64,000 nucleotides of DNA, taken from the NCBI RefSeq assembly GCF_040218225.1, contig NZ_JAVJQO010000006.1, positions 62,001-126,000 of the forward strand. The letters run 5' to 3'. Within the stretch, counting starts at the first letter, position 1; every line of letters begins with the position of its first letter. Position numbers and translations under genes: made by a program. Under the pieces are notes generated by a model. The model ran no database searches and had not been told where the DNA came from. It worked only from the letters and a program-made list of their open reading frames with translations. The DNA is from Gracilimonas sp. GTDB taxonomy: Bacteria; Bacteroidota; Rhodothermia; Balneolales; Balneolaceae. Of the stretch, positions 38,844 to 47,089 are shown piece after piece.

Positions 38844-39596
38844 CTAATATTCAATAACGTCACTTTCCTTGACAGCGATGACGGTCAAAAAAGATTTGTG
38901 TGTGGTGTATCTCCTGACGTTGTAGATTCCGTTATAGATCAGGTTGGATTTGAAATAGGTGATTCCGCCCGATTGTGTGTAATCCCCTTCTTCCAGTTGT
39001 CGTTCTATGGATTGAACCGAAATACGGATTGCCTTGGTCAGGTCCTGAAGAGCGTTGTTTTTGGCTTTCATCCATGCCACACTTGGATTGTAGGAAGTGG
39101 CCCGGGTTTTACCGATTGCAAACCAGGTATCCCCAATTTTTTGTGGCCCTATGAATAACCGGGAAAGAGAAGGCATTTCAACATTGATGCCCGGGGATTT
39201 ATTTGCCAGAGCAGCAACACAAACGGCCTGTTCATTAATAATCACCGAGTCCTGCTTTATCACAGTATCACCAAAAGCAAGTACAGTATCTCTGACGCTT
39301 AACTCCGGAAAGTTGTAGGTGGTATAGTCATTGGTTTTGAATTCCTCAATGTATACCGACATAAACAAGTTGCTATTCAACTCATCGAGAGCCTTTTCAC
39401 AAGCATCTTCAAATTCTTCCTCCGCTGCATAGGAATAGACAGGTTCTACACCGAATCCATGAAGATATTCAGATTGATAGATCAGAACGGGTTGCTCATC
39501 TTCATCCAAAAAAAAAGTACTCTGCGAAAACAAGGTTCCACAGAGTACTAAATTTATAAGAAATGCCTGAATCAGGAATGTGAGACTAAATTTCAC
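38844..39596 (-). CDS. Exported LPP20-like protein
   Basis: A 250-residue protein with a signal peptide ending GTLFSQ. The repeated pattern of an alpha/beta domain with AEEEFEDACEKALDELNSNL and a C-terminal AWMKAKNNALQDLTKAIRISVQSI helix is what LPP20-like (Helicobacter-type) envelope proteins show. The family has no settled biochemical role. The start is GTG at 39596. It follows the next LPP20 lipoprotein gene by 18 bp, forming a two-gene unit. It is convergent and abutting with the ligase gene. Confidence 0.68.
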   Translation of the reverse strand: MKFSLTFLIQAFLINLVLCGTLFSQSTFFLDEDEQPVLIYQSEYLHGFGVEPVYSYAAEEEFEDACEKALDELNSNLFMSVYIEEFKTNDYTTYNFPELSVRDTVLAFGDTVIKQDSVIINEQAVCVAALANKSPGINVEMPSLSRLFIGPQKIGDTWFAIGKTRATSYNPSVAWMKAKNNALQDLTKAIRISVQSIERQLEEGDYTQSGGITYFKSNLIYNGIYNVRRYTTHKSFLTVIAVKESDVIEY

Positions 39597-39614
39597 AAAA
39601 ACAGTGTTTTGAAT

Positions 39615-40181
39615 TTAGTCTTCTAATTCATGAAGTTTGTTTTGCAGTTCTTCAAAAGCTTTAGAAGCCTTGAACTTGGTATACAGTTCTTCATCTTTAG
39701 AAAGTGCATTTTCAAGTACGGAACGAGCCTGACCTACCGGCATGCGTACCAATACGTAGCAACGCTGATTTACGTTACCACCGGTAACTTCAGGATTCAG
39801 TTGCTCACACTCGGCACGGTCGCGGGTAACACCATTCATAGTGTTGTTCACTAGCTGCTCACTGGCACTAGAGAAAGTTGCTGCGTAGTTGGCATTTGGG
39901 CCGCTTTGTACTTCTTCTTCAAAAGATTTTTGCAGAGCAGAAACTTTAACTTCAAGCTTTTGAGCCATTGCTGTGGTAGCATTGCTCTGAGCCATTCTTA
40001 GTGCAGTTCCCTGACGGCTGCTTTCAGCTTGTCCCGGTGCATAAAAGTATTCTTCAGTATCTGCCGGAGGAACCATTATCCAGTTCGGCATAGAACTTTG
40101 ACTGGTAACAGCTTTTTCGCCCCCGCAAGAAACCATAAAAGTAAATGCGAATAACGTTAATAGAATAGATTTCATTTTCAT
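39615..40181 (-). CDS. LPP20-family lipoprotein
   Basis: A 188-residue lipoprotein with lipobox FMVSCGG. The mature part has MPNWIMVPPADTEEYFYAPGQAESSRQGTALRMAQSNATTAMAQKL-type sequence, a clear LPP20 signature (a W-I-xxP motif, then an Ala-rich helix). It is followed by a region with CYVLVRMP. Members sit in the outer membrane or periplasm, and one is a surface antigen in Helicobacter. It is the first gene of the minus-strand pair, divergent from the transglutaminase-like gene 146 bp away. The start is ATG at 40181. Confidence 0.82.
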   Translation of the reverse strand: MKMKSILLTLFAFTFMVSCGGEKAVTSQSSMPNWIMVPPADTEEYFYAPGQAESSRQGTALRMAQSNATTAMAQKLEVKVSALQKSFEEEVQSGPNANYAATFSSASEQLVNNTMNGVTRDRAECEQLNPEVTGGNVNQRCYVLVRMPVGQARSVLENALSKDEELYTKFKASKAFEELQNKLHELED

Positions 40182-40327
40182 ATCGATTACCCCTTTGTGG
40201 TATTATTTGGTTTCAGGAATAATAAAATGATTTATCAACCAACACAAATCTTTTTAATTTGACTATCATGGTAAATTGTTGAATTTTTGCCGTATATATT
40301 ACTAAAAGTAACGTTGAGGTTTAAAAA

Positions 40328-41872
40328 ATGGGGTTTTTCGAAAACATTTATACGGAGAAAAAATATTTCTCTGTTTTTCTGAGTTTTTTCTTCTCTGTTA
40401 TACTTATTCCAACCTGTATTCTGGCTCAGGATACGGAGTATGAAAAATGGAAGAAGCAACAAGAAGCTGAATTCAAAGAGTATCAGGATAAATTCGACAA
40501 AGAGTTTATTGAGATGCTGGAAAAGACATGGGAAGAGGTAGGCATCAATCCGGGCTCTGATTTCTATAAAGAGAAAAAACCAGTTTCGATTCCGGAAGCT
40601 CCGCCAAAACCTGCCGTTGAAAATGAGGCTCCCAAAGATGATACCCCGATTCGTGAACGGGTAGATATCGATATTCCGGATGCACCAGAACCAGAGCCTA
40701 TTAAAATTGAGAAGCCTCCTAAAGAGTCGATGTTTGGCGATATCGAAACCCGGACGGCTAATATCAATTACTTTTCTTCTACTATTCCGTTTGAATATCC
40801 GGCTCAGTTGCGCTCTTTATATTCTCCGCAGGAATTTTCTATGAGGAAAACGGATAACAAAAGAATTGCGGAATTCTGGGATAAAGTCAGCCGCATAAAC
40901 CACGACCCTATCATCTCTTATTCCAATAAAGTACGTGAAGAGCTAAAATTGAACGACTGGGGTTATTTACTGCTGATCAACGATTTTGCCAATACCGTTT
41001 ATGAAGGGTATGACAAAAAGCTTGTCAACCTTTACAACTGGTTTTTGCTGACACGAGCCGGATATAAAGTGCGCATTGGATATGATCAAAATGATGTATA
41101 TATCTTGTTTGCGGTAGAGTACAACGTATTCAATACCAAATACTATACCCTGGACGGTGAGCAGTACTATGTTATTGACCTGAATGAAGACAAGCAGACT
41201 CCAAGCTCCATCTTCACTTACACCGGTTCGCACCAAAGCCAAAGCAAGAAGCTTGACCTGAGAATTAAAGAATTCCCAAATTTAGGCGATACTAAAAACA
41301 CTGAGTCGCGGACGCTAGAGTTTTCTTTCAATGATAAGGACTACATCATTCCGGTTTCAATCGATAAGAATTTGATTACCTACTTCGAATATTTCCCGCT
41401 TACGGAACTTCCTGTTTTCTTTACAGCTTCATTATCTGAATCGTCTAAAAAGTCAATTTATGAGAAGCTTGCGCCTGCTATTGCAGATATGAATGAGGAA
41501 GAAGCCGTTAACTTCTTGCTCAGATTTGTGCAAACGGCATTTGACTACAAAACAGATCAGGATCAATTTGACCGGGAAAAATATATGGTTCCCGAAGAAA
41601 CGTTGTTTTATCCCTATTCTGATTGTGATGACCGATCCATTTTATTTGCTAACTTAGTGCAGGAATTGGTGGGGTTAGATGTAGTCGGACTTCGATACAG
41701 CAAGCATTTAGCTACAGCCGTTGCCTTCTCCGGCAATAGCGTGCAGGGCGACAGCCATTATCATTCAGGGAAAAAGTATATCGTTGCAGATCCAACCTAT
41801 ATAAACGCTTCTGTTGGAATGACCATGACTCAATACAAAAATGAACAACCAGAAATTGTAAGCTTACAATAA
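40328..41872 (+). CDS. Exported protein with transglutaminase-like C-terminal domain
   Basis: A 514-residue protein with a signal sequence (VFLSFFFSVILIPTCILAQ). A charged coiled segment (EYEKWKKQQEAEFKEYQDKF) and a Pro/Glu-rich linker (about residues 75-145) come next. The last ~100 residues show a transglutaminase/cysteine-protease-like triad: Cys in YSDCDDRSILFANLV, His in SKHLATAVAF and Asp in YIVADPTY. Such domains may be peptidases or amidases, or may bind without catalysis. Five bp separate it from the next gene, so cotranscription is likely. Part of the envelope gene run; the substrate is unknown. Confidence 0.78.
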   Translation: MGFFENIYTEKKYFSVFLSFFFSVILIPTCILAQDTEYEKWKKQQEAEFKEYQDKFDKEFIEMLEKTWEEVGINPGSDFYKEKKPVSIPEAPPKPAVENEAPKDDTPIRERVDIDIPDAPEPEPIKIEKPPKESMFGDIETRTANINYFSSTIPFEYPAQLRSLYSPQEFSMRKTDNKRIAEFWDKVSRINHDPIISYSNKVREELKLNDWGYLLLINDFANTVYEGYDKKLVNLYNWFLLTRAGYKVRIGYDQNDVYILFAVEYNVFNTKYYTLDGEQYYVIDLNEDKQTPSSIFTYTGSHQSQSKKLDLRIKEFPNLGDTKNTESRTLEFSFNDKDYIIPVSIDKNLITYFEYFPLTELPVFFTASLSESSKKSIYEKLAPAIADMNEEEAVNFLLRFVQTAFDYKTDQDQFDREKYMVPEETLFYPYSDCDDRSILFANLVQELVGLDVVGLRYSKHLATAVAFSGNSVQGDSHYHSGKKYIVADPTYINASVGMTMTQYKNEQPEIVSLQ

Positions 41873-41877
41873 TTAAA

Positions 41878-43791
41878 ATGTACTATTCAAAGAAAAATTC
41901 TATCTGCAAACAGATATTATTGCTGCTCTTCGCTGTTTTATTATCATCGAATGCCTTTGCTCAAACTCCGGATATCGAAACCATTAAAGCCGGTGATGAC
42001 TATTACTGGGGTGAATTCTGCTCCCAAAACCAAAGCGAAAGTGAATCAGCTGCCATCGATCAGCTTCTGTCAAAAATTGCCGTAAATATTGAATCTTCAT
42101 TTACCAATAAAGTATCCGAGAGCATTACTGACAATCAGGGAGAGTATAAGCAGGAAGTTGAAGGGATTGTAAAGACCTACTCTTCAGCTCAACTTAAAAA
42201 CCTCAAAACATTTAAAGAGCCACGTGATTGCGGTATTTACGTGTTCAGATACATTATGAAATCTTCTGTTAATGAGATTTTTGAAAACCGGAAACAGCTG
42301 GTTAAAGACATTTTTGATAAAGCAGAGGAATTTGAAGAAGAAGGAAATTATGCCAACGCACTGAAGTATTATTATTTCAGTATTGTGCTTTTAAATTCCA
42401 TTCCGGAATCAACCTTAATGCACAACGGAAGTAACTTATATACAGAACCCGGCTTCCGTATTCCTGATATTATACAGTCGGTACGTTTTGAAATTCTTTC
42501 CGACGAGATGCTTACCAATAAAGAGCGTGAAATTACGGTTGCTGTTTTGGTGGATGGCGAAAAAGCCGAAACTCTCGATTTTAGTTTTTGGGACGGCAGT
42601 AACTCCGTATCAGCAAAATCTATTGACGGAACAGCTACCATCAACCTGTACGGTTCCAGCACACAATTTAATTCGTTGAGAATCAACGTTAAGTATTCTT
42701 ATTACGAAAATAAGGATGAGATTAAGGAAGTGGGCGATCTTTGGGAACTCGTACGACGCCCTCCTTTCAACTATCCGAAAGAACTGGACCTGGATCAGCC
42801 TATCACTCAAAAGCAAAAAGAGGAGATCAAACAAAAGGTTGCTCTGGAGCCTATGAATGAAAGCTTCACGCTGAATACATTCATGGAAGAATTTGCACAA
42901 ACTGATGCAGTCGAAGAAGTTCAGGCTGTGGACGTTGAGGAACTCAAAGAAATTGTACCAGACCATCTCAAAAACCTTCAGGCCTACTTTAATGAAGAAA
43001 AGGAAACCGAAGCTTGGAAAGAAGATGAGTTTCTGGATAATAAATTGGCCAGCCTTGAGAAGTTTAATAACCTGAGCATTTCAAACAATACCTCTAAATC
43101 TGACATCAATAAAACAATGGAAGGATGGGAATTCCGGCAGCTATCTTCTACCGCCCGCTACCCTTCTGTGAATATGCAAAGCAAGGAATACCTAGTACCC
43201 GATTTTGACAGCACCGGAACCATGACCGACATCAACTTTGGAATTATGGATGGCATGTATGAGGAATTTCGCAGGGCTTCAAAGTTTGGTAAAGATTGGG
43301 ATAAGCGTCAGGTAATGATCAAATTTGTTGAAAAATACAGAACGGCTTATATGACCCGCGATTTGAGTCAGCTTGGAACTATGTTTGCAGAACAAGCTGT
43401 GATTATCACAGGCCGTGTGCTTAAGGTTGATGAAAGTGCCAGCAATAATTTTGCGTATGAGCAAAATCAGCCTTCCCAGCCCAATGTTGAGTATCTCCGC
43501 CAAACAAAACAAGAGTTTTTAGAGCGCCAGAAAGTTCTGTTTGCGTCCAAGCCTGATATCCACCTTGGTTTTTCCACTTTTAATATTATCCGGAAAAACA
43601 ATCAGGAAGGAATCTATGGTATTAGTATGCGTCAGAGCTATACTTCCACTAACTACTCGGATGAAGGATATTTATTTCTTCTGATCGACTTTAACGATGA
43701 AGAGCCTAAAATTTATGTTCGAGCATGGCAACCAAAGGAATGGTCTGAAGAAGCTTTAGTGGAATTAGGTAATTTTAACGTGAATTTTTAA
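41878..43791 (+). CDS. Exported protein with LPP20-like N-terminus and NTF2-like C-terminus
   Basis: A 637-residue protein with a signal peptide ending SSNAFAQ. Residues about 25-130 resemble LPP20 (YYWGEFCSQNQSESESAAIDQLLSKIAVNI). A helical stretch follows (EEFEEEGNYANALKYYYFSIVLL, TPR-like), then beta-rich sequence. The last ~150 residues (VEKYRTAYMTRDLSQLGTMFAEQAVIITG to KIYVRAWQP) look like an NTF2/SnoaL-type fold. The two neighbouring LPP20-like genes support a shared envelope role. The start is ATG at 41878, 5 bp after the transglutaminase-like gene. Role unknown. Confidence 0.75.
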   Translation: MYYSKKNSICKQILLLLFAVLLSSNAFAQTPDIETIKAGDDYYWGEFCSQNQSESESAAIDQLLSKIAVNIESSFTNKVSESITDNQGEYKQEVEGIVKTYSSAQLKNLKTFKEPRDCGIYVFRYIMKSSVNEIFENRKQLVKDIFDKAEEFEEEGNYANALKYYYFSIVLLNSIPESTLMHNGSNLYTEPGFRIPDIIQSVRFEILSDEMLTNKEREITVAVLVDGEKAETLDFSFWDGSNSVSAKSIDGTATINLYGSSTQFNSLRINVKYSYYENKDEIKEVGDLWELVRRPPFNYPKELDLDQPITQKQKEEIKQKVALEPMNESFTLNTFMEEFAQTDAVEEVQAVDVEELKEIVPDHLKNLQAYFNEEKETEAWKEDEFLDNKLASLEKFNNLSISNNTSKSDINKTMEGWEFRQLSSTARYPSVNMQSKEYLVPDFDSTGTMTDINFGIMDGMYEEFRRASKFGKDWDKRQVMIKFVEKYRTAYMTRDLSQLGTMFAEQAVIITGRVLKVDESASNNFAYEQNQPSQPNVEYLRQTKQEFLERQKVLFASKPDIHLGFSTFNIIRKNNQEGIYGISMRQSYTSTNYSDEGYLFLLIDFNDEEPKIYVRAWQPKEWSEEALVELGNFNVNF

Positions 43792-44098
43792 CTTATTTAT
43801 TGGCGATTTAATCGTTTTTGGGGAGGGGAAACCAAGGGCATTGCAATGGTGCTTTAGGTAATTTCAAGATGCACAGGGATGTGGGGATTTCTGTACATCA
43901 TTCTTCTCTTATTAGTAAAGGTACTATGTACAGTAATATAGCTAATTCTCTATGTAGGCTAAGCTATGTTTATCCCAATACTACATATATATGTAGTTAT
44001 TGTTTTCATAATTGTTTGTAATCTCTTTGCCAAAGTTCCCCGGGGACTGCCATGCATGGGGCTTACCAGTGATTTTAATCTTAAGAAGTAGTAAAAAA
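43792..44098. other. 307-bp intergenic region with an 18-bp palindrome
   Basis: Contains the perfect palindrome ACTACATATATATGTAGT at 43980-43997. The rest shows no coding frame. A reading frame continuous with the PEGA gene opens at 44012, but its first 29 codons look non-coding. The promoter for the PEGA gene probably lies here. Confidence 0.55.
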
Positions 44099-46051
44099 GT
44101 GTATACACAAAGATTCAAACTGTTATTCGTTCCCATTTTTCTATCCCTGTTATTTGGGTCTACCTCATTCAACGACATACATGCCCAGGATGAGACGGAA
44201 GAAATGTCTTCACTGAGAATAGTTGGTGAAGCCAAACGTCTGCCCAGCGAAATAATAGCTGACAGGGATGATAACCGGGATATAAACGGTAATCTAACAG
44301 CCGGACTTCGTATTATATCAGACCTTACAGGTTTGACTTTCCGCTCCAACAATGGAATCCATAAAGTACAGCAGCTTCCGGGATACAATCTTCTTTACCT
44401 GTCTACCAATGAGCGGGTAGTAAGTATCTATAAAGATGGCTACCCTCCTTTTCAGTTGGTTTTAAATGATGAAGGTATCAGTCTTGAGGCTGGCCAGGTT
44501 TGGGAGATACAGGTAACAGGCGATCAGAAATCTACACTGGAACCTGTTCAGTTTAATATTAGTCCCGAAAATAGCACGCTCTTTATTGATGGTGAAGAGT
44601 ACCAGGTTGACGGAACCGTTTTCGATACTGAACTGACAACGGGTGACCACTTTCTTCAGATTCGAAAAGACCGGCATGAATTTATAGATGACTCCATTTC
44701 AGTTTCAGCTGATCGTGTTAACACCTTCAGATATACTCTCGATCAAATTAACCCGGTTACTGTATTAATCAACTCAACTCCAGCCGGTGCCTCCATTTAT
44801 TTAAATGATGAGCCCGGAGCCCGGGGTGTAACTCCGCTTAGAGTTAACATCTATCCCGGAAATCTTAAGATTCGGCTTACTTATCCCGGTTATTCCAATG
44901 TAGAGGACGAACTCGAATTTACAGGTGCCAACAGGGAACTAAGCTATAATCTTCAGCGATACATTGGTTACCTCACCGTCAATACTACCCCGGAGGATGC
45001 CACCATCCTGATTGATGATCAGCCTCAAAGTAACCGGGAAAATATTGAGCTTGTTCCCGGTGCTCATATACTTGAAGTTCGTTCTTCCGGTTTCGATCCG
45101 GTGAGACGAACAGTGGATATTACTCAGGGTGATTCTCTTGTTGAAAATGTAACGCTGGGCCAAATTACAGGTAATCTGTTTGTGATAGCGCAACAAGAAA
45201 ATGCGGAATTCACGCTTCGAAAAGATGGACAGGTAGAACAAGAATGGGTTGGCTCAAAAACATTCAGGGATCTGCCGGTTGGCAACTATGAGCTAACTGC
45301 TGAACTGCTGAATTTTGATACTCAAACCCGAAATTTTGAGCTGCAACGAAATGATGACAGAGAGATAAGCATAGATTTGACTCAGATACAAGGGCGTGGC
45401 AGTCTGACCATAAATAGTGTATTCCCTGACGCTGAAGTACAGCTTAAAGGTCCCGGATACTCCCGTTCTTTTGATAAAACACCCGTTCAGCTCCCCTCTC
45501 TCCGGTTTGGCAAGTATCAGATTTCTATTGAAAAAGATGGGTTTAATGATGTGAATAAAGAAATACAGGTCAACTCATTGAGTCAGGAGGTTACTTTTGT
45601 CGATGAATTTCAGCCCCGAAGTAAAGGAAGGGCGATATTGCGTTCTGTAATTCCCGGGGCAGCATTCCCCGGAGTGGGTCATGGCTATCTTGGAAAAGGT
45701 GGGCGTGGCTTTCTGTATTTCCTGGCCGGAGGTGGTGCTATTGCCTACAGTATTAAGTCATATTTAGATTACAACAATTCTTATAAGAAATACGAAACTG
45801 CACTAGAGCTTTATAATAATGCCTCTTCAGGTGCTGACTTTGAGCAGCTTCGCACAGATTACCGCGGACATTACGCCACTGCCAATGATGCTTTGGATCA
45901 GCTAAAAGTAGGTATAACCGCCTATTTTGCCGTTAAAGGTGTTGAAATTGTTGATCTGTTGCTGCAAAAGTCAAACAAGAAGAAGCTGGAAAACGCAAAA
46001 ATTGAATTTAATGCCAAGAACAACGGACTTAGCATGCGGGTAAATTTTTAA
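44099..46051 (+). CDS. PEGA-domain exported protein with C-terminal membrane domain
   Basis: A protein of 650 residues from GTG 44099. I chose this start because a good signal peptide (FKLLFVPIFLSLLFGSTSFNDIHAQ) begins there; an upstream extension to 44012 lacks it. The centre is a row of PEGA-type beta repeats, for example VLINSTPAGASIYLNDEPGARGVTPLRV and LTVNTTPEDATILIDDQPQ, which often bind or line surface layers. The C-terminus (RAILRSVIPGAAFPGVGHGYLGKGGRGFLYFLAGGGAI) matches the DUF5683 type of membrane segment, as in other Bacteroidota envelope proteins. Three bp separate its stop from the next gene's ATG frame. Function is inferred as envelope-structural only. Confidence 0.82.
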   Translation: MYTQRFKLLFVPIFLSLLFGSTSFNDIHAQDETEEMSSLRIVGEAKRLPSEIIADRDDNRDINGNLTAGLRIISDLTGLTFRSNNGIHKVQQLPGYNLLYLSTNERVVSIYKDGYPPFQLVLNDEGISLEAGQVWEIQVTGDQKSTLEPVQFNISPENSTLFIDGEEYQVDGTVFDTELTTGDHFLQIRKDRHEFIDDSISVSADRVNTFRYTLDQINPVTVLINSTPAGASIYLNDEPGARGVTPLRVNIYPGNLKIRLTYPGYSNVEDELEFTGANRELSYNLQRYIGYLTVNTTPEDATILIDDQPQSNRENIELVPGAHILEVRSSGFDPVRRTVDITQGDSLVENVTLGQITGNLFVIAQQENAEFTLRKDGQVEQEWVGSKTFRDLPVGNYELTAELLNFDTQTRNFELQRNDDREISIDLTQIQGRGSLTINSVFPDAEVQLKGPGYSRSFDKTPVQLPSLRFGKYQISIEKDGFNDVNKEIQVNSLSQEVTFVDEFQPRSKGRAILRSVIPGAAFPGVGHGYLGKGGRGFLYFLAGGGAIAYSIKSYLDYNNSYKKYETALELYNNASSGADFEQLRTDYRGHYATANDALDQLKVGITAYFAVKGVEIVDLLLQKSNKKKLENAKIEFNAKNNGLSMRVNF

Positions 46052-46055
46052 GATT

Positions 46056-47015
46056 ATGGAATACCTAACGATGAATACTTTTAAAAAGCATATCCTTTTC
46101 ATTCTTTTGCTACTTATATCAGGAAGTATGATTTCCTGTGATACTATCATAAGCCAAATAAATGAGCTGCCTGAAACCGAAGATGACGGAGCAAGCAATT
46201 CAAATGATCCTACAGATCCCGACTACAAGTTGCCAGGTATCCGTTTTATTAATGCTGGTTTTTCACTGGATAATCCTTTTGAAATAACTCAGCGGGAAAT
46301 CACCCTTGAGTGGGACGTAATTAACGAAGAAGGCTCCAGTATTGATTTCAACTTCCAATATAGTTACCGCTATGCCTCTCCGGAAGAAAATATTCAGAAC
46401 AAAGACTTTCAGTCAGTCGAAGAGTTTCAGTCGATTACTATTTCTAACCTGATCGAAACGTTTGGGGAAAATTATTATACGTTCGAAATCTATGCAGAAT
46501 ATACTCCACCCAATTCTACCGTATTAAAAGACACCACCTTTACCGGACAATTTTCGGTGAATGCATTCCAGAGTCGTGGGTTTCTGTTTAACCCTCAGGT
46601 AATAACCAGTAACAATGATGGTACCTATACGGCAAAAGTCTATTTGGACGAAATCCAGGAAAGTGACGACCTCACGGCCTTCTCTTTGGTTTTAAATTAT
46701 AATGCTGTTTTCCTGGCGGTTACCGATGTACAGGTATTTGGAGAAGCAGGAAGCTTCCTGAATCCGGATGGAAATAACACACTCATCTATGTAGAGCCGG
46801 AAATCACATCAAATTTTATAACTATTGAAGCCGGTATTGCCGGAAGCGGAGTAACCCTCTCCGGCGGTGGTGCCGTTTGTGAAGTAACCTTTACGCCAAC
46901 TGGCAGCTTCCCCGGAAGTACCGCCCTATATATACATAACACTTCTGTGCTAAAGTCTTCCGAAGGCTTTGACATAGATATTTTGTCCTATGATCAGGCT
47001 AATGTTGTCCAATAA
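46056..47015 (+). CDS. Lipoprotein with a cohesin-like domain
   Basis: A 319-residue protein with a lipoprotein signal and lipobox MISC (Cys near residue 28 from ATG 46056; ATG 46071 is an equally possible start). Residues about 190-315 resemble a cohesin domain. TYTAKVYLDEI is the first strand, AFSLVLNYNAVFLAVTDV has the typical hydrophobic strand with NYN, and SGGGAVCEVTFTPTG is the late G-G/C-V-F signature. The middle has an Ig-like beta pattern. It lies 14 bp before the dockerin-bearing giant protein, which has its own cohesin-like domain. It may anchor that protein at the surface, which is inference. Confidence 0.8.
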   Translation: MEYLTMNTFKKHILFILLLLISGSMISCDTIISQINELPETEDDGASNSNDPTDPDYKLPGIRFINAGFSLDNPFEITQREITLEWDVINEEGSSIDFNFQYSYRYASPEENIQNKDFQSVEEFQSITISNLIETFGENYYTFEIYAEYTPPNSTVLKDTTFTGQFSVNAFQSRGFLFNPQVITSNNDGTYTAKVYLDEIQESDDLTAFSLVLNYNAVFLAVTDVQVFGEAGSFLNPDGNNTLIYVEPEITSNFITIEAGIAGSGVTLSGGGAVCEVTFTPTGSFPGSTALYIHNTSVLKSSEGFDIDILSYDQANVVQ

Positions 47016-47089
47016 GATTCGGGAAAACTATGTATTCAAAAGAATTAACTAACTCTGCGTTTATCAACCGCGCTGTAACACGTTGTATT

